This document shows positions 18,167 to 27,453 of a stretch of DNA of 64,000 nt, piece by piece. Numbering within the stretch: position 1 is the first letter of the stretch; each line of letters starts with the position of its first letter. Position numbers and translations under genes: made by a program. The DNA comes from Lewinellaceae bacterium. GTDB lineage: Bacteria > Bacteroidota > Bacteroidia > Chitinophagales > Saprospiraceae. The DNA lies in the NCBI GenBank assembly GCA_020636195.1, contig JACJYH010000005.1, forward strand, positions 186,001 through 250,000, in the 5' to 3' direction. The notes below the pieces were generated by a model. That model searched no databases. It saw only the letters and a list, made by a program, of their open reading frames with translations, and had not been told where the DNA came from.

Positions 18167-21100
18167 ATGGCATTTTCACAAGTATTCAAAATAATTGACA
18201 AGTATTTGTTATCCACAAGAGCGGCTGGTATCTATCTCTTACTGTTTGCTATATCTATTGGTGTTGCTACATTTATTGAAAATGATTTTGGAACCAGTTC
18301 TGCACAGGCATTGGTTTTTAGGTCAACATGGTTTGAAATTTTGTTGATCTTATTTTCCGCAGCAATCATAGCAAATATATTCAGGTTCAGAATGATACAA
18401 CAAAAAAAATGGTCTGCATTGATTTTTCATTTGGCTATTGTCATCATTGTATTGGGTGCTGCTGTGACTCGATTTTTCGGATATGAAGGGATGATGCATA
18501 TTCGAGAAGGTGATGCATCATCTTCATTTCTTTCGTCAGAAATGTTTTTGAATTTCAAAGTTTTTCAAGATGGCAAGTCCTATACTTTTAGCGAGCCAAC
18601 CTACTTCTCGTCAATTGGAAATAATACATTTGACAAAAACTTCCAAATTGGTTCAAGTCTTTACCATGTTCATCTGAATGGTTTCATTCCAAATCCGCAA
18701 GAGACTTTAGTTTCCGCAACTGATGGCACTCCAACTCTCAAAATTGTCATAGGTGGTAGGAATGGAAGGGAGGAATATTTCATTTCAAAGGGAGACAAAA
18801 AGAACTTTGCAGGAATTAATTTTAACTTCTCAGAAGATTATTTTCAAGAAGCAATTAACATATTTTATGAAGGTGATGAACTGTCATTTATGACCGGGAA
18901 TGCATTTTCTCAAACTGTGATGGCTACACAGACTACAGATTCATTGGCTGCCAATGAGATGCATCCTTTGAAATTGAGATCATTGTATTCTTCAGACAAT
19001 AAGAATTTTGTTGTTGGAGATTTTATGGCCAATGGAAAAGTCCAATTGCAATCTACAGGTAAAAAGATGAAAAATGAGAGTTTGGCCGGTCTTGAACTGG
19101 AAGTTACAAAGAATGACAACGGTCAAAAGGTGATGGTGTTCGGACGACGTGGTACTGAGGGACAAGTTAGAGATCTTGTTTTTGACGACGCCAAGATGGA
19201 AGTGTCATATGGTTCTCAACAAGTCAAAGTACCATTTTCTATATACCTAAAAGACTTCGAAATGGAAAGGTATCCGGGCACAAATAATCCATCTTCTTAT
19301 GCCAGCGAGGTGGAGGTCAATGACCTAAACAACAATGTCAAAATGCCATTCAGAATTTTTATGAACAACATACTCAATTATGGAGGATATCGATTTTTTC
19401 AGTCATCATTTGATCAAGATGAAGCAGGTACGTACTTGAGCGTTAACCATGATTTTTGGGGCACATGGATTTCCTACATTGGATATATCCTACTCACATT
19501 AGGTTTGTTGATGACATTTTTCAGTAAAAATAGTAGATTCTCTACATTGAGAAATAGATTGAATGATATGCAAAAGCGGCAGTATTTATGGGTATTTTTG
19601 TTGTGTGTGCTCTTCACTCTAAGTGCCAATGCACAGAACACTACATCTGACATACCACCATCTGTAGCAAAGGAAATGGGTAGCTTACTTGTTCAAGATT
19701 TCAAGGGACGATTCAAGCCTTTAAACACTCTTTCTAGTGAAGTACTCAGGAAAATTGCCAAAAAGGAATCTTTGGATGGTCAAAGTTCAGAGCAAATTTT
19801 TCTATCCATGTATTTGAACCCTGAAAAGTGGGAAAAAATACCACTTATTAACATAGGTACACATCCTGAAATTCAAAAGTTATTAGGAAGTACTGAAAAG
19901 TTGGTCCCTTATGTGGCTTTCTTTGATGAAAATGCGCAGTACAAGTTGAGAGACCAAATTCGCCATGCTCAAACTGTTAATCCGAAAGATCAAAATACAT
20001 TTGATAAAGCCATTATCAAGTTGGATGAAAAAATAAACATTGCCAATATGGTGTTTTCCGGTGGTTTGCTTAAGATATTTCCGATAGCCAACGATGCACA
20101 AAATACTTGGCTTTCTCCGGCAGACATCACGGAACTTCCCACACCTAGTGCCGATTTAGTGGAACAAGTTCAAAATTTTGTGGAATGGGCTGTCGATGCA
20201 CGTTCCGGAAATGTGGACGAGACGGCATCAAAAAATATGATCCAATCACTGGAAGCGTACCAGTACAAACAACATGGCGATATTTTGCCATCAAAATCAA
20301 AAATTTCGGCTGAATTATTATTGAATAAATTGGATGTGTTCAGCAGGTTGAGAAATGTCTATGGCTTGCTTGGCTTGATCTTCTTGGGCTTGTTTTTTTA
20401 CTCCATTTTTAAACCCAATTTCAACATCCAAAATATGACGAAATGGGCTTGGCGGATTCTCGTCGTCGTTTTTCTGTTTCACACCTTGGGTTTGGGACTG
20501 CGATGGTATGTTTCAGGAAGGGCGCCATGGAGCAATGGCTACGAATCTATGATTTACATATCGTGGACGACCATGTTGGCAGGTTTGCTTTTTGCACGGA
20601 AGTCTTTGGGAGGATTGACAAGCACATTGATCTTATCTTCTACAATATTATTGGTGGCGAGTATGAGTTGGTTGGATCCTGAGATCACGCCATTGGTTCC
20701 TGTATTGAAGTCATATTGGTTGACCATTCACGTATCCTTGGAAGCCGGAAGTTATGGTTTTTTGATGCTTGGTGCTGTCATTGGTATGTTGAATTTATTG
20801 ATCATGATCTTCATGAATGCGCAGAATAAAGAACGTCTCAAATCGATCGTCAAGGAGCTGACCATCATCAGCGAGATTACATTATTAGGAGGACTTGTGA
20901 TGGTGAGTATTGGCACCTATTTGGGTGGTGTTTGGGCTAATGAATCGTGGGGAAGATATTGGGGATGGGATGCTAAGGAAACCTGGGCTTTGGTCACCAT
21001 ATTGGTCTATGCATTCATTCTCCATATGAGATTTATTCCGGGTTTGCAGAGTATTTATTCCTTCAATTTTGCATCCTTGTTTGGTTTTGGCACCGTGATA

Positions 21101-21259
21101 ATGACATATTTTGGTGTGAATTATTACTTGTCAGGTTTGCACTCTTATGCTGCCGGCGATCCTGTTCCAATTCCTACGCAAGTATATGTGACGACCATCA
21201 TTTTAGCAATATTGAGCATTGTATCTTATTTGAAATATCGAAAAATTTGGAAGAATTGA
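18167..21259 (+). CDS. ccsBA: Fused cytochrome c biogenesis protein CcsB-CcsA (ResB-ResC)
   Basis: 1,030 residues. The N-terminal half (about 1-470) is ResB/CcsB-like, with three early helices, a large periplasmic domain and a helix at 'WISYIGYILLTLGLLM'. The C-terminal third (about 700-1030) is CcsA/ResC with many helices and the haem-handling tryptophan-rich motif 'WGRYWGWDAKETWAL'. A periplasmic linker containing 'DFKGRFKPLNTLSSEVLRK' lies between. System II CcsBA carries haem across the membrane and attaches it to CxxCH apocytochromes. Single-chain fusions are common in Bacteroidota. The gene stands alone; its presence implies c-type cytochromes elsewhere in the genome. Confidence 0.93.
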   Translation: MAFSQVFKIIDKYLLSTRAAGIYLLLFAISIGVATFIENDFGTSSAQALVFRSTWFEILLILFSAAIIANIFRFRMIQQKKWSALIFHLAIVIIVLGAAVTRFFGYEGMMHIREGDASSSFLSSEMFLNFKVFQDGKSYTFSEPTYFSSIGNNTFDKNFQIGSSLYHVHLNGFIPNPQETLVSATDGTPTLKIVIGGRNGREEYFISKGDKKNFAGINFNFSEDYFQEAINIFYEGDELSFMTGNAFSQTVMATQTTDSLAANEMHPLKLRSLYSSDNKNFVVGDFMANGKVQLQSTGKKMKNESLAGLELEVTKNDNGQKVMVFGRRGTEGQVRDLVFDDAKMEVSYGSQQVKVPFSIYLKDFEMERYPGTNNPSSYASEVEVNDLNNNVKMPFRIFMNNILNYGGYRFFQSSFDQDEAGTYLSVNHDFWGTWISYIGYILLTLGLLMTFFSKNSRFSTLRNRLNDMQKRQYLWVFLLCVLFTLSANAQNTTSDIPPSVAKEMGSLLVQDFKGRFKPLNTLSSEVLRKIAKKESLDGQSSEQIFLSMYLNPEKWEKIPLINIGTHPEIQKLLGSTEKLVPYVAFFDENAQYKLRDQIRHAQTVNPKDQNTFDKAIIKLDEKINIANMVFSGGLLKIFPIANDAQNTWLSPADITELPTPSADLVEQVQNFVEWAVDARSGNVDETASKNMIQSLEAYQYKQHGDILPSKSKISAELLLNKLDVFSRLRNVYGLLGLIFLGLFFYSIFKPNFNIQNMTKWAWRILVVVFLFHTLGLGLRWYVSGRAPWSNGYESMIYISWTTMLAGLLFARKSLGGLTSTLILSSTILLVASMSWLDPEITPLVPVLKSYWLTIHVSLEAGSYGFLMLGAVIGMLNLLIMIFMNAQNKERLKSIVKELTIISEITLLGGLVMVSIGTYLGGVWANESWGRYWGWDAKETWALVTILVYAFILHMRFIPGLQSIYSFNFASLFGFGTVIMTYFGVNYYLSGLHSYAAGDPVPIPTQVYVTTIILAILSIVSYLKYRKIWKN

Positions 21260-21318
21260 TCATCTAAATTGAGGTTAATTATTTTAACTCTCTTGGTCGT
21301 GAAGCATATTGCTTTCTT

Positions 21319-22920
21319 TTAGGGACATGAAGTCAATTCTGTACTGATGATTGTACCTGAATCAGTGACGGTGATTCTATAGCATTTATCCCTATTGTTC
21401 CTCAGAATAATCCCCTTTGTATAGGTTTCTATGAAAACGTCACCATTGTTGATAGTGTTTTTTAAACCTGAACTGCAACTAACGCTTTCTTTGTAAAGGT
21501 TACCATAATTATCTACTTTTGTTCTGAAACAGTTTGAGTTTGCGTCTTTCATTATCAACCCAAAGTTTTGATTGCTGAAACTTAAATCAGAATGGACAAT
21601 TTTTGCATCTACTTGATTAAAGACGTGGCAATTGATACGTTCAGTCGTTAAGTTTCCTAGAGCATCGATGACTAAGCGATAACAATATCCTGACGGTGTT
21701 CGTAAAACCAATCCTTTACCGGAAGTAGAGATATCTAAGTCGGATTCTAGATTTTCTACTAGCTCATCAAAACCCGTGGGATTTTCAGTAGGAATATCCA
21801 GTTTGAAAGTGTACATACCTTGTGTGATATCTGCTGCGATGATACATCCGGAAGGTAAAAATGGATATACACCCCAATGTCCCTTCCAATCATGGGCCGA
21901 ATTGTAATAGCCTATTCCATTTTGGTTGAGATAGGTGTCTAAGTAGGCAATGCGCTTCGGCTGTAATGGATTTGAGATGTCAAAAACCTGTGTTCCATCC
22001 TCATAATACGAAATAAATAAAGTGTCACCTTTGACAAATGGATTGTGAGGTCTGCAATCCAGATCAGTAGGTGCCTCCAGAGGTTCCTTAAAGTTGCCCA
22101 TAGAAATTGCAGATGAATTTGCACCATCAATCGTAAGCTGATAAATATTTATCGGGCGGCCTCGAGGTAACTCTTCAGCGACAAATGCATATTGACCATC
22201 ATCGGTGACCCAGCTGCTGTGGTTGTATCCCGGCAAATCATCTATGCTGATAAGCTGAATGATGTTAGAAGGATCACTGACATCCCAGACATAGTATCCA
22301 TTATATCCGTGGGATGCATACGCTATATTGTCCTTGACATAGATATCATGGATATATGATGTGGACATTTTCCTCAGGAGAACCGGATTTCCGGGAGTGC
22401 CTTGATAGGTAGTGCCATTGACGATTTCAGTATCCAATGTGTATATTGTAAGTGCGCCACCACTTGCATTAGACCCAACCACATACAACCGAGCATTTGT
22501 GGTGTCCACATAGATATTGTGTGCGCTTGTAAAATCTGAAGTATTCTGTGCGTAGCTATAATTATCCAGATTTATGATTTCTAATCCTTCATAACAAGGC
22601 TTTGAACTCGTATGGTCACAAACAGCATAAAGATAGTTTCTGTAGGTTTTGAAATCTCGCCAGATGGCATTTGCGCCATCGTTGTATGCCAGTTTTAAAA
22701 CAGGATGAGCACAGTCAGTGACATCATATATATTGATGGCTTGATGGCTACCTATGATGGCGTATTCTTTGCCTGTATTGTCCACATATCCCCAAACATC
22801 GGAATATTCATTTCCCGGCATGCCGTTGGTATGCGATAAAAGATTTGCATTGAAACTTTGGGCATGAAGTGATAAAACTCCAAAGGAGATTATCCATATC
22901 ATGACATTATAAAACTTCAT
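21319..22920 (-). CDS. Choice-of-anchor-B family secreted protein with C-terminal Cys repeats
   Basis: 533 residues with a signal peptide (cleavage near 'LHAQ', residue 21). Residues 25-370 contain LVIVD-like propeller blades, such as 'NIYDVTDCAHPVLKL' and 'YVWDVSDPSNIIQL', and match the choice-of-anchor-B architecture, whose members carry varied C-terminal anchors. Here the C-terminal 140 residues are not a standard T9SS sorting domain but three tandem units of about 40-50 residues, each with a conserved core like 'CYRLVIDALGNLTTE' and closing Cys. These units may be the anchor. Function is unknown; surface location is inferred. The upstream 325 bases hold no other gene. Confidence 0.8.
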   Translation of the reverse strand: MKFYNVMIWIISFGVLSLHAQSFNANLLSHTNGMPGNEYSDVWGYVDNTGKEYAIIGSHQAINIYDVTDCAHPVLKLAYNDGANAIWRDFKTYRNYLYAVCDHTSSKPCYEGLEIINLDNYSYAQNTSDFTSAHNIYVDTTNARLYVVGSNASGGALTIYTLDTEIVNGTTYQGTPGNPVLLRKMSTSYIHDIYVKDNIAYASHGYNGYYVWDVSDPSNIIQLISIDDLPGYNHSSWVTDDGQYAFVAEELPRGRPINIYQLTIDGANSSAISMGNFKEPLEAPTDLDCRPHNPFVKGDTLFISYYEDGTQVFDISNPLQPKRIAYLDTYLNQNGIGYYNSAHDWKGHWGVYPFLPSGCIIAADITQGMYTFKLDIPTENPTGFDELVENLESDLDISTSGKGLVLRTPSGYCYRLVIDALGNLTTERINCHVFNQVDAKIVHSDLSFSNQNFGLIMKDANSNCFRTKVDNYGNLYKESVSCSSGLKNTINNGDVFIETYTKGIILRNNRDKCYRITVTDSGTIISTELTSCP

Positions 22921-23245
22921 AGTAGATTTTAATTGAATGGTAAAATTAGAGTATTTCTATTGAATTCTCTGTATTTTCAAATATTAAAATTGTAATTTGA
23001 ACATTTCTACAACAAATTCATTTATTAAATACTATTTTTGTTATTGTTTTTATCATGACTCATGAAGAAAATGAGTAAAAATCTTTCATCGAGCTGTGAT
23101 TTTGAAGTTGTATTGTAATCGAATTTTAAAATCTGATATTATGACTAAAATAATAAAATTTACATTATCAAAATAGGCATTTTACACTATGATTTCACCA
23201 TAAAAATAGAAACGGATTTATTATACATATTTAAAACACCATATT
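22921..23245. other. Intergenic region between divergent genes, nothing recognised
   Basis: 325 very AT-rich bases separating the starts of two divergent genes. It must contain both promoters, but I cannot point to a confident -7/-33 pair, repeat or RNA structure. Confidence 0.6.
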
Positions 23246-24223
23246 ATGAAACAATTGATTATCAATGCAGTACTTTTCTTGTTCATGTTACATGTTTCCA
23301 ATGCACAAAACATGGAAATATACATCGCACATGTGAAAATTGCAGATTCTTTATATGATGCAAAAGACTACATCCATTCGGCAGATGAATATCAAAAAGC
23401 CATAGACTCCAATGAAGGAAAAGCGATGTCAAATGACAGATACAATGCTGCTTGTTCTTTTGCATTGGCGGGTAACTCCGAGAAGGCGTTCTACCATCTT
23501 TTTTACCTAGCCGAACATCCTAAGGTAAAGTATAGGAATTTAAGTCATATCACCACGGATACCGATCTCGATAGCTTGCACGCACTTGAACCTTGGGAGA
23601 GATTGATTCAAATTGTGAAAACCAATAAATATGAAGCAGAGAAGGATTTAGATCAGTCATTGGTTGCTACTTTAGATGCTATTTACCAAGATGACCAGAT
23701 GCCTAGACATCAGATAGATTCTGTGGAACAAAAATATGGACGCGACTCCAAGGAAATGCAGGATTTTTGGAAAGAAATCGCTTTTAAAGATTCCATTAAC
23801 CTTATCAACGTCCAAAAAATCCTAGATGATAGAGGTTGGGTAGGACCTAAAATTGTTGGAGAAAAGGGCAGTGCCACCTTGTTTTTGGTCATTCAACATG
23901 CTCCACTAGATGTGCAAGAAAAATATCTACCCATGATGAAGGAAGCTGTAAAAAATGGCAATGCACGTTCTGAAAACTTAGCATTGCTTGAAGATAGAGT
24001 GCTGATGAGAAGGGGAAAAAAGCAAATCTACGGAAGTCAGATCGGAAGGAATCGTGAAACAGGAGAATATTATGTATCACCGATTGAAGACCCTGAAAAT
24101 GTCAACGAAAGAAGAGCAGCAGTGGGACTAGGAACCATAGAAAGTTATGTCAGCCGATGGGGTATAACTTGGGATGTGCAGAAACACATAGAATACTCAA
24201 AGACTTTGGAAGCGGAAAAGTAG
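23246..24223 (+). CDS. Exported DUF6624 domain protein
   Basis: 325 residues with a signal peptide ending 'VSNAQ' (about residue 20). Residues 25-100 look like TPR helices ('YDAKDYIHSADEYQKA', 'YNAACSFALAG'). The C-terminal half carries the conserved core of DUF6624: 'LDDRGWVGPKIVGEKGS', 'FLVIQHAP' and 'RNRETGEYYVSPIEDPENV'. No activity is known for this family. It has its own upstream region and is followed by an unrelated sigma-factor operon. Confidence 0.78.
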   Translation: MKQLIINAVLFLFMLHVSNAQNMEIYIAHVKIADSLYDAKDYIHSADEYQKAIDSNEGKAMSNDRYNAACSFALAGNSEKAFYHLFYLAEHPKVKYRNLSHITTDTDLDSLHALEPWERLIQIVKTNKYEAEKDLDQSLVATLDAIYQDDQMPRHQIDSVEQKYGRDSKEMQDFWKEIAFKDSINLINVQKILDDRGWVGPKIVGEKGSATLFLVIQHAPLDVQEKYLPMMKEAVKNGNARSENLALLEDRVLMRRGKKQIYGSQIGRNRETGEYYVSPIEDPENVNERRAAVGLGTIESYVSRWGITWDVQKHIEYSKTLEAEK

Positions 24224-24376
24224 TCAATCTATCACGAAAAAAAGATTGATTTCCCTTGTAAAAAAGGGTCATAGTTGTTTCAAAATTTGGAGGGAATGAA
24301 AGTGTATCTATGTGGTACATATCCGTACTCATTGCCATATTGATGAGAAAATCTTTTCAAAGTGTTTTTAAACATC

Positions 24377-24384
24377 TATCTTTG
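24377..24384 (+). promoter_or_regulatory. -7 box TATCTTTG of ECF sigma operon
   Basis: Exact Bacteroidota -7 element, 25 bases before the TTG start at 24409. The T-rich stretch near 24355 may serve as a weak -33. Confidence 0.55.
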
Positions 24385-24408
24385 CGAGTCTAAAATTTCT
24401 CAAATCCA

Positions 24409-25002
24409 TTGACACCAAGGGATCTTTTTATTGAAGAGTTATTTCCTCATGCAGCGGCGCTGAAAACATTTGCATTTCATCTTACCCTAAATGAAGAAGA
24501 TGCAGAGGATTTGGTGCAAGAAACCTACCTAAAAGCATATAAATTTATTGAAAATTACGATCAGGGAACTAATTCCAAGGCTTGGTTGTTTAAAATTTTA
24601 AAGAATGCCTACATCAATGAATATCGCAAGAAGAGCAGACGCCCTTCTACTACCGATATTGATGAAACATATCTGCACAAGGAGGGCGAGAACTCGCCAC
24701 ACAGTGCAGTAAATGATATGAGGCATGATGTATTTGAAGCCACTTTTGGGGATGAAGTTACAATGGCATTGAATTCATTGCAGGATGAATTCAAGACAGT
24801 TATATTGTTGTGTGATATTAATGATTTCACATATGATGAGATGGCGAAAATCCTTGAACTTCCGGTAGGAACTGTAAGATCAAGGTTGTTTAGAGCACGA
24901 AATATGCTGAAGGACAAGCTGAAATCATATGCGACCAACTTGGGTTATAAGGATTATCGATCCAAGGCAAAAATAGAACATGGTAAAGAGGAAGAAGAGT
25001 GA
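24409..25002 (+). CDS. ECF-type RNA polymerase sigma factor
   Basis: 197 residues. Region 2 is seen in 'EDAEDLVQETYLKAYK' and 'KAWLFKILKNAYINEYRK', region 4 in 'LQDEFKTVILLCDINDFTYDEMAKIL' followed by the helix-turn-helix 'PVGTVRSRLFRARNMLK'. These define group IV (ECF) sigma-70 factors. No ATG is near, so TTG at 24409 is the best start and it lies sensibly downstream of the -7 box. A 77-residue gene 58 bases downstream is a likely partner or regulator. The regulon is unknown. Confidence 0.92.
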   Translation: MTPRDLFIEELFPHAAALKTFAFHLTLNEEDAEDLVQETYLKAYKFIENYDQGTNSKAWLFKILKNAYINEYRKKSRRPSTTDIDETYLHKEGENSPHSAVNDMRHDVFEATFGDEVTMALNSLQDEFKTVILLCDINDFTYDEMAKILELPVGTVRSRLFRARNMLKDKLKSYATNLGYKDYRSKAKIEHGKEEEE

Positions 25003-25060
25003 TAGACAGGAATCCATAAGATAAATTTTATGATTTGCCAAGGGCATAAAATTAAAAAGT

Positions 25061-25294
25061 ATGAAACAGTTTAAAAGTAACCGTGAATATGACAAATTAA
25101 TACATCAATACTTGGATAATCAGCTGCCAAATGAGAAAGAACAAGAATTTATCACCGTGATGGATAACAATCCTGCGGTGAAAACCATGGTGGAAAACGA
25201 ACAATTCTTCCGCAGCATTCTGAAAGAAAATATCTACAAATCTACACTTAGCTCTAAGACTGAAGAGCTTATCAAAAAGACGTTTATGAAATAA
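25061..25294 (+). CDS. Small soluble protein, possible anti-sigma or sigma partner
   Basis: 77 residues, charged and helical, opening 'MKQFKSNREYDKLIHQYLD'. The early 'LIHQYLDNQL' followed by 'E..EF' resembles the N-terminal sigma-binding segment of anti-sigma factors, but there is no zinc HxxxCxxC motif and no transmembrane helix. Its position directly after an ECF sigma gene suggests it modulates that sigma factor. A cytoplasmic mini anti-sigma is inference. Confidence 0.6.
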   Translation: MKQFKSNREYDKLIHQYLDNQLPNEKEQEFITVMDNNPAVKTMVENEQFFRSILKENIYKSTLSSKTEELIKKTFMK

Positions 25295-25428
25295 GATTTT
25301 ACAGAGTCTTTTAAACTATACTTAGTCCACAAAAATAGCATTCAATGTTCCGGTATGAAGAAATAATTCTAGAAACATAAACTGGAAAATTTCAATTGAG
25401 TTGTGCATGCTTCATCTAATGTTTTTTA

Positions 25429-25588
25429 GAGTATGTTTAAAATTTATCCTTTAGCTAGAAAATGTTTTATTTCGGCTTCAAATTCGTTAAATTTTTCATC
25501 GAATTGCCCACATTCGACTACAAAATTTGCCTTTTTTCGCTCAAAATAATTCCATTTTATTATCCAAAAACAAAATTTAAACATACTC
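25429..25588 (+). mobile_element. MITE-like element, copy 1
   Basis: 160 bp bounded by perfect 13-bp terminal inverted repeats (GAGTATGTTTAAA and its complement) and flanked by TTA on the left and TAA on the right. No coding capacity. An internal hairpin TCGAAT-N7-ATTCGA lies at 25499-25517. It is nearly identical by eye to 44830-44988, same orientation. The right end is three bases before the start codon of the WYL regulator at 25592, so that gene's ribosome binding site must lie within the element. Confidence 0.8.
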
Positions 25589-25591
25589 TAA

Positions 25592-26320
25592 ATGGCATAT
25601 TCAGACAACATATCACGACTACCACGATTAATAGCAATTTTATTTAAGCTGCAGGCTAAAACTTGTGTTACTGTCGAAATGTTGGCAGAATACTTTGAAG
25701 TAAGCAGAAGAACCATATATCGGGACTTGTCGTCATTGGAACAAGCAGGAATCCCCATTATTCAAATTGACGGCAAAGGATATGGGCTGATGGATGGATA
25801 TAGATTACCGCCGATTATGTTTACTGAAGAGGAAGCCAATGCATTAATCTTTGGAGAGAAAATGATAGCAAAAACCAAAGACGAATCACTTATCAGGGAA
25901 TTTAACAAAGCAACTGACAAGATAAAATCTGTTTTGCGTAATAAAGAAAAGGAAAAAGCCGACTTTCTTGGGAACAGAACCATCATAGGAAAAAATTGGC
26001 AAGAAGAAATAACAAGTAATTATCTCTCTGATATTCAAAAAGCACTAACCAACTTTCAGGTCATTCAAATCGAATATAGAAAAGAAGGAGCAACTGAAAA
26101 TAGCAAGCGAGAAGTAGAGCCTTTTGCCATTTATCACAATACGTCAGAGAATTGGGTTTTAATAGCTTGGTGCAGATTAAAAAAAGAATTTAGGAATTTC
26201 AGAGTAGACAGAATTCAAAAAATGAACTTTCCATTGGAAAAGTTTGAACCCCACAAAATGACATTAGACGAGTATGTAGAAATTCAAAGAAAAAAACATT
26301 TTCATGAACCTGTGTCATAG
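25592..26320 (+). CDS. YafY/WYL-domain transcriptional regulator
   Basis: 242 residues. An N-terminal helix-turn-helix of the HTH_11/DeoR type ('VEMLAEYFEVSRRTIYRDL', residues 28-46) is followed by a WYL domain (from about residue 140) with 'EPFAIYHNTSENWVLIAWC' and 'FRNFRVDRIQKM'. WYL proteins are ligand- or nucleic-acid-sensing regulators. The ATG abuts the MITE-like element, so its native leader may have been replaced. It ends close to, on the same strand as, an SRPBCC gene and a DUF6157 gene, a pairing often seen with YafY-type regulators of small enzyme genes. Confidence 0.9.
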   Translation: MAYSDNISRLPRLIAILFKLQAKTCVTVEMLAEYFEVSRRTIYRDLSSLEQAGIPIIQIDGKGYGLMDGYRLPPIMFTEEEANALIFGEKMIAKTKDESLIREFNKATDKIKSVLRNKEKEKADFLGNRTIIGKNWQEEITSNYLSDIQKALTNFQVIQIEYRKEGATENSKREVEPFAIYHNTSENWVLIAWCRLKKEFRNFRVDRIQKMNFPLEKFEPHKMTLDEYVEIQRKKHFHEPVS

Positions 26321-26339
26321 GGTTGACACAAACCAAGTT

Positions 26340-26347
26340 TACCTTTG
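26340..26347 (+). promoter_or_regulatory. -7 box TACCTTTG
   Basis: Matches TAnnTTTG and lies 14 bases before the preferred ATG at 26361, which supports that start over an upstream ATG at 26304. No -33 box at standard spacing. Confidence 0.4.
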
Positions 26348-26360
26348 CGAAAACAATATC

Positions 26361-26813
26361 ATGTTGATGGATTTTTACACAGAAATGTACATCAATGCCC
26401 CAACCGAAAAAGTATGGGCAGCATTTGTTGAGCCAGACCAATTTTTTATGGCTTTTTATCAGGCAAACATACGTTCTACTTTCAAAATTGGAGAACGGAT
26501 AGAATACGTCGGGATGTATCAAGGTCAAGAAACCGTACATATATACAGAGAGATTTTGGAATATGAGAAAGGCAAACTTCTTTCCTATACCGATCATCCT
26601 GGGCCTATGTATAGAGAAAATCATGGAGAATTACAATCAAGAGTCCGGGTTACTTTTGAACCTATGGGACAATCAACCAGACTTACATTGACAAATGACC
26701 TATTCACAGAAAACAACCCAATGCAGGAGGAAGCCCAACAATGGTATCTGATCCTGAGCAATTTAAAAACTTGGGTAGAATCCGGAAATTTAATGAACCT
26801 TCCAAATCAATAA
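26361..26813 (+). CDS. SRPBCC/AHSA1-like domain protein
   Basis: About 150 residues from ATG 26361; an earlier ATG at 26304 would overlap the regulator gene and add residues unlike the family. The START/SRPBCC fold is indicated by the opening 'INAPTEKVWAAFVEP', the middle 'FKIGERIEYVGMY' and the closing 'LILSNLKTWVESG'. Members bind hydrophobic ligands or act as Hsp90 co-chaperone-like proteins; the ligand is unknown. Located between a WYL regulator and a DUF6157 gene with short gaps, it is probably one transcription unit with the latter. Confidence 0.85.
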   Translation: MLMDFYTEMYINAPTEKVWAAFVEPDQFFMAFYQANIRSTFKIGERIEYVGMYQGQETVHIYREILEYEKGKLLSYTDHPGPMYRENHGELQSRVRVTFEPMGQSTRLTLTNDLFTENNPMQEEAQQWYLILSNLKTWVESGNLMNLPNQ

Positions 26814-26818
26814 TAATG

Positions 26819-27229
26819 ATGCATACAACAAATTATTATAATGTATTCATAGAAATAGCTGATGATTGTAAAACTGATAAAGGAGAAATGCCACCAATCA
26901 AAGGTGAAAAGAAAACTGTAGCAAACTTGCAATTCGATATGCTTTATGAAAATCCATATAAGTACACTTCTGATGAAGTTTTATTCAGCGTTTTTGCTAT
27001 CAGAAATGAGGTTGACAAAAGTGAGATGACCGAGCAAAGAGAGCATTATTTTTCCAAAGGTCAACCATGTTTTCGTGCTTCACCTTTAACAAAATCGTAT
27101 GGTTGGGGAATACACAGTAACGAAGAAGGAAAAATTGCCATGTATGGAGTGGAGACGGAGGATTATAAAAAGTTCCTTTCTGATGATTCGATTAAGAAGG
27201 TAAAAGCAATGAACAGTAAGAGGAAATAG
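26819..27229 (+). CDS. DUF6157 family protein
   Basis: 136 residues from the second of two adjacent ATGs (26816 or 26819), five bases after the SRPBCC stop. The family's conserved blocks are clear: the start 'MHTTNYYNVFIEIADDC', 'ENPYKYTSDEVLF', 'KGQPCFRASPLTKSYGWG' and 'HSNEEGKIAMYGVE'. It is soluble and of unknown function. The C-terminus runs directly into repeat R1a after the stop. Confidence 0.85.
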   Translation: MHTTNYYNVFIEIADDCKTDKGEMPPIKGEKKTVANLQFDMLYENPYKYTSDEVLFSVFAIRNEVDKSEMTEQREHYFSKGQPCFRASPLTKSYGWGIHSNEEGKIAMYGVETEDYKKFLSDDSIKKVKAMNSKRK

Positions 27230-27235
27230 CGGTCT

Positions 27236-27442
27236 CTTTTTTTTGTTTATTTTTTTTAGATGTAGAAAAAAAGTAAATGCCTTGCTGGCTTGAGGCAAAC
27301 ATAATTATAAACCGAATCTTGTGGGTTTCAACACAATTTCGCAATTCATAAATAAAAGCCGCTTAAAATGTCTCTAAATGCGTCACTTTTGCCTACTTTT
27401 GGGACAAAATTGGTAGTTTTTAGATAGACTGCCGATCGCTGC
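27236..27442 (+). repeat. Direct repeat R1, copy a
   Basis: About 207 bases matching 28258-28461 in the same orientation. The last 94 bases (27349-27442) are identical by eye to 28368-28461. It carries a -7-like TACTTTTG box and ends 11 bases before the ATG of the gene at 27454, so it forms that gene's promoter and leader. A short near-palindrome (CTACTTTTG / CAAAATTGGTAG) lies in the conserved part. Confidence 0.85.
27394..27401 (+). promoter_or_regulatory. -7-like box TACTTTTG in R1a
   Basis: Matches TAnnTTTG and lies 53 bases before the ATG at 27454. The same box at nearly the same distance precedes the next gene from R1b. No -33 TTTG at normal spacing. Confidence 0.4.
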
Positions 27443-27453
27443 AAGCAAAAAAA

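Noticed and set aside
25429..25588. MITE-like element as a simple terminator
   Set aside because: The same 160-bp sequence recurs with defined inverted ends and flanking TAA at a second site, which a terminator would not explain.
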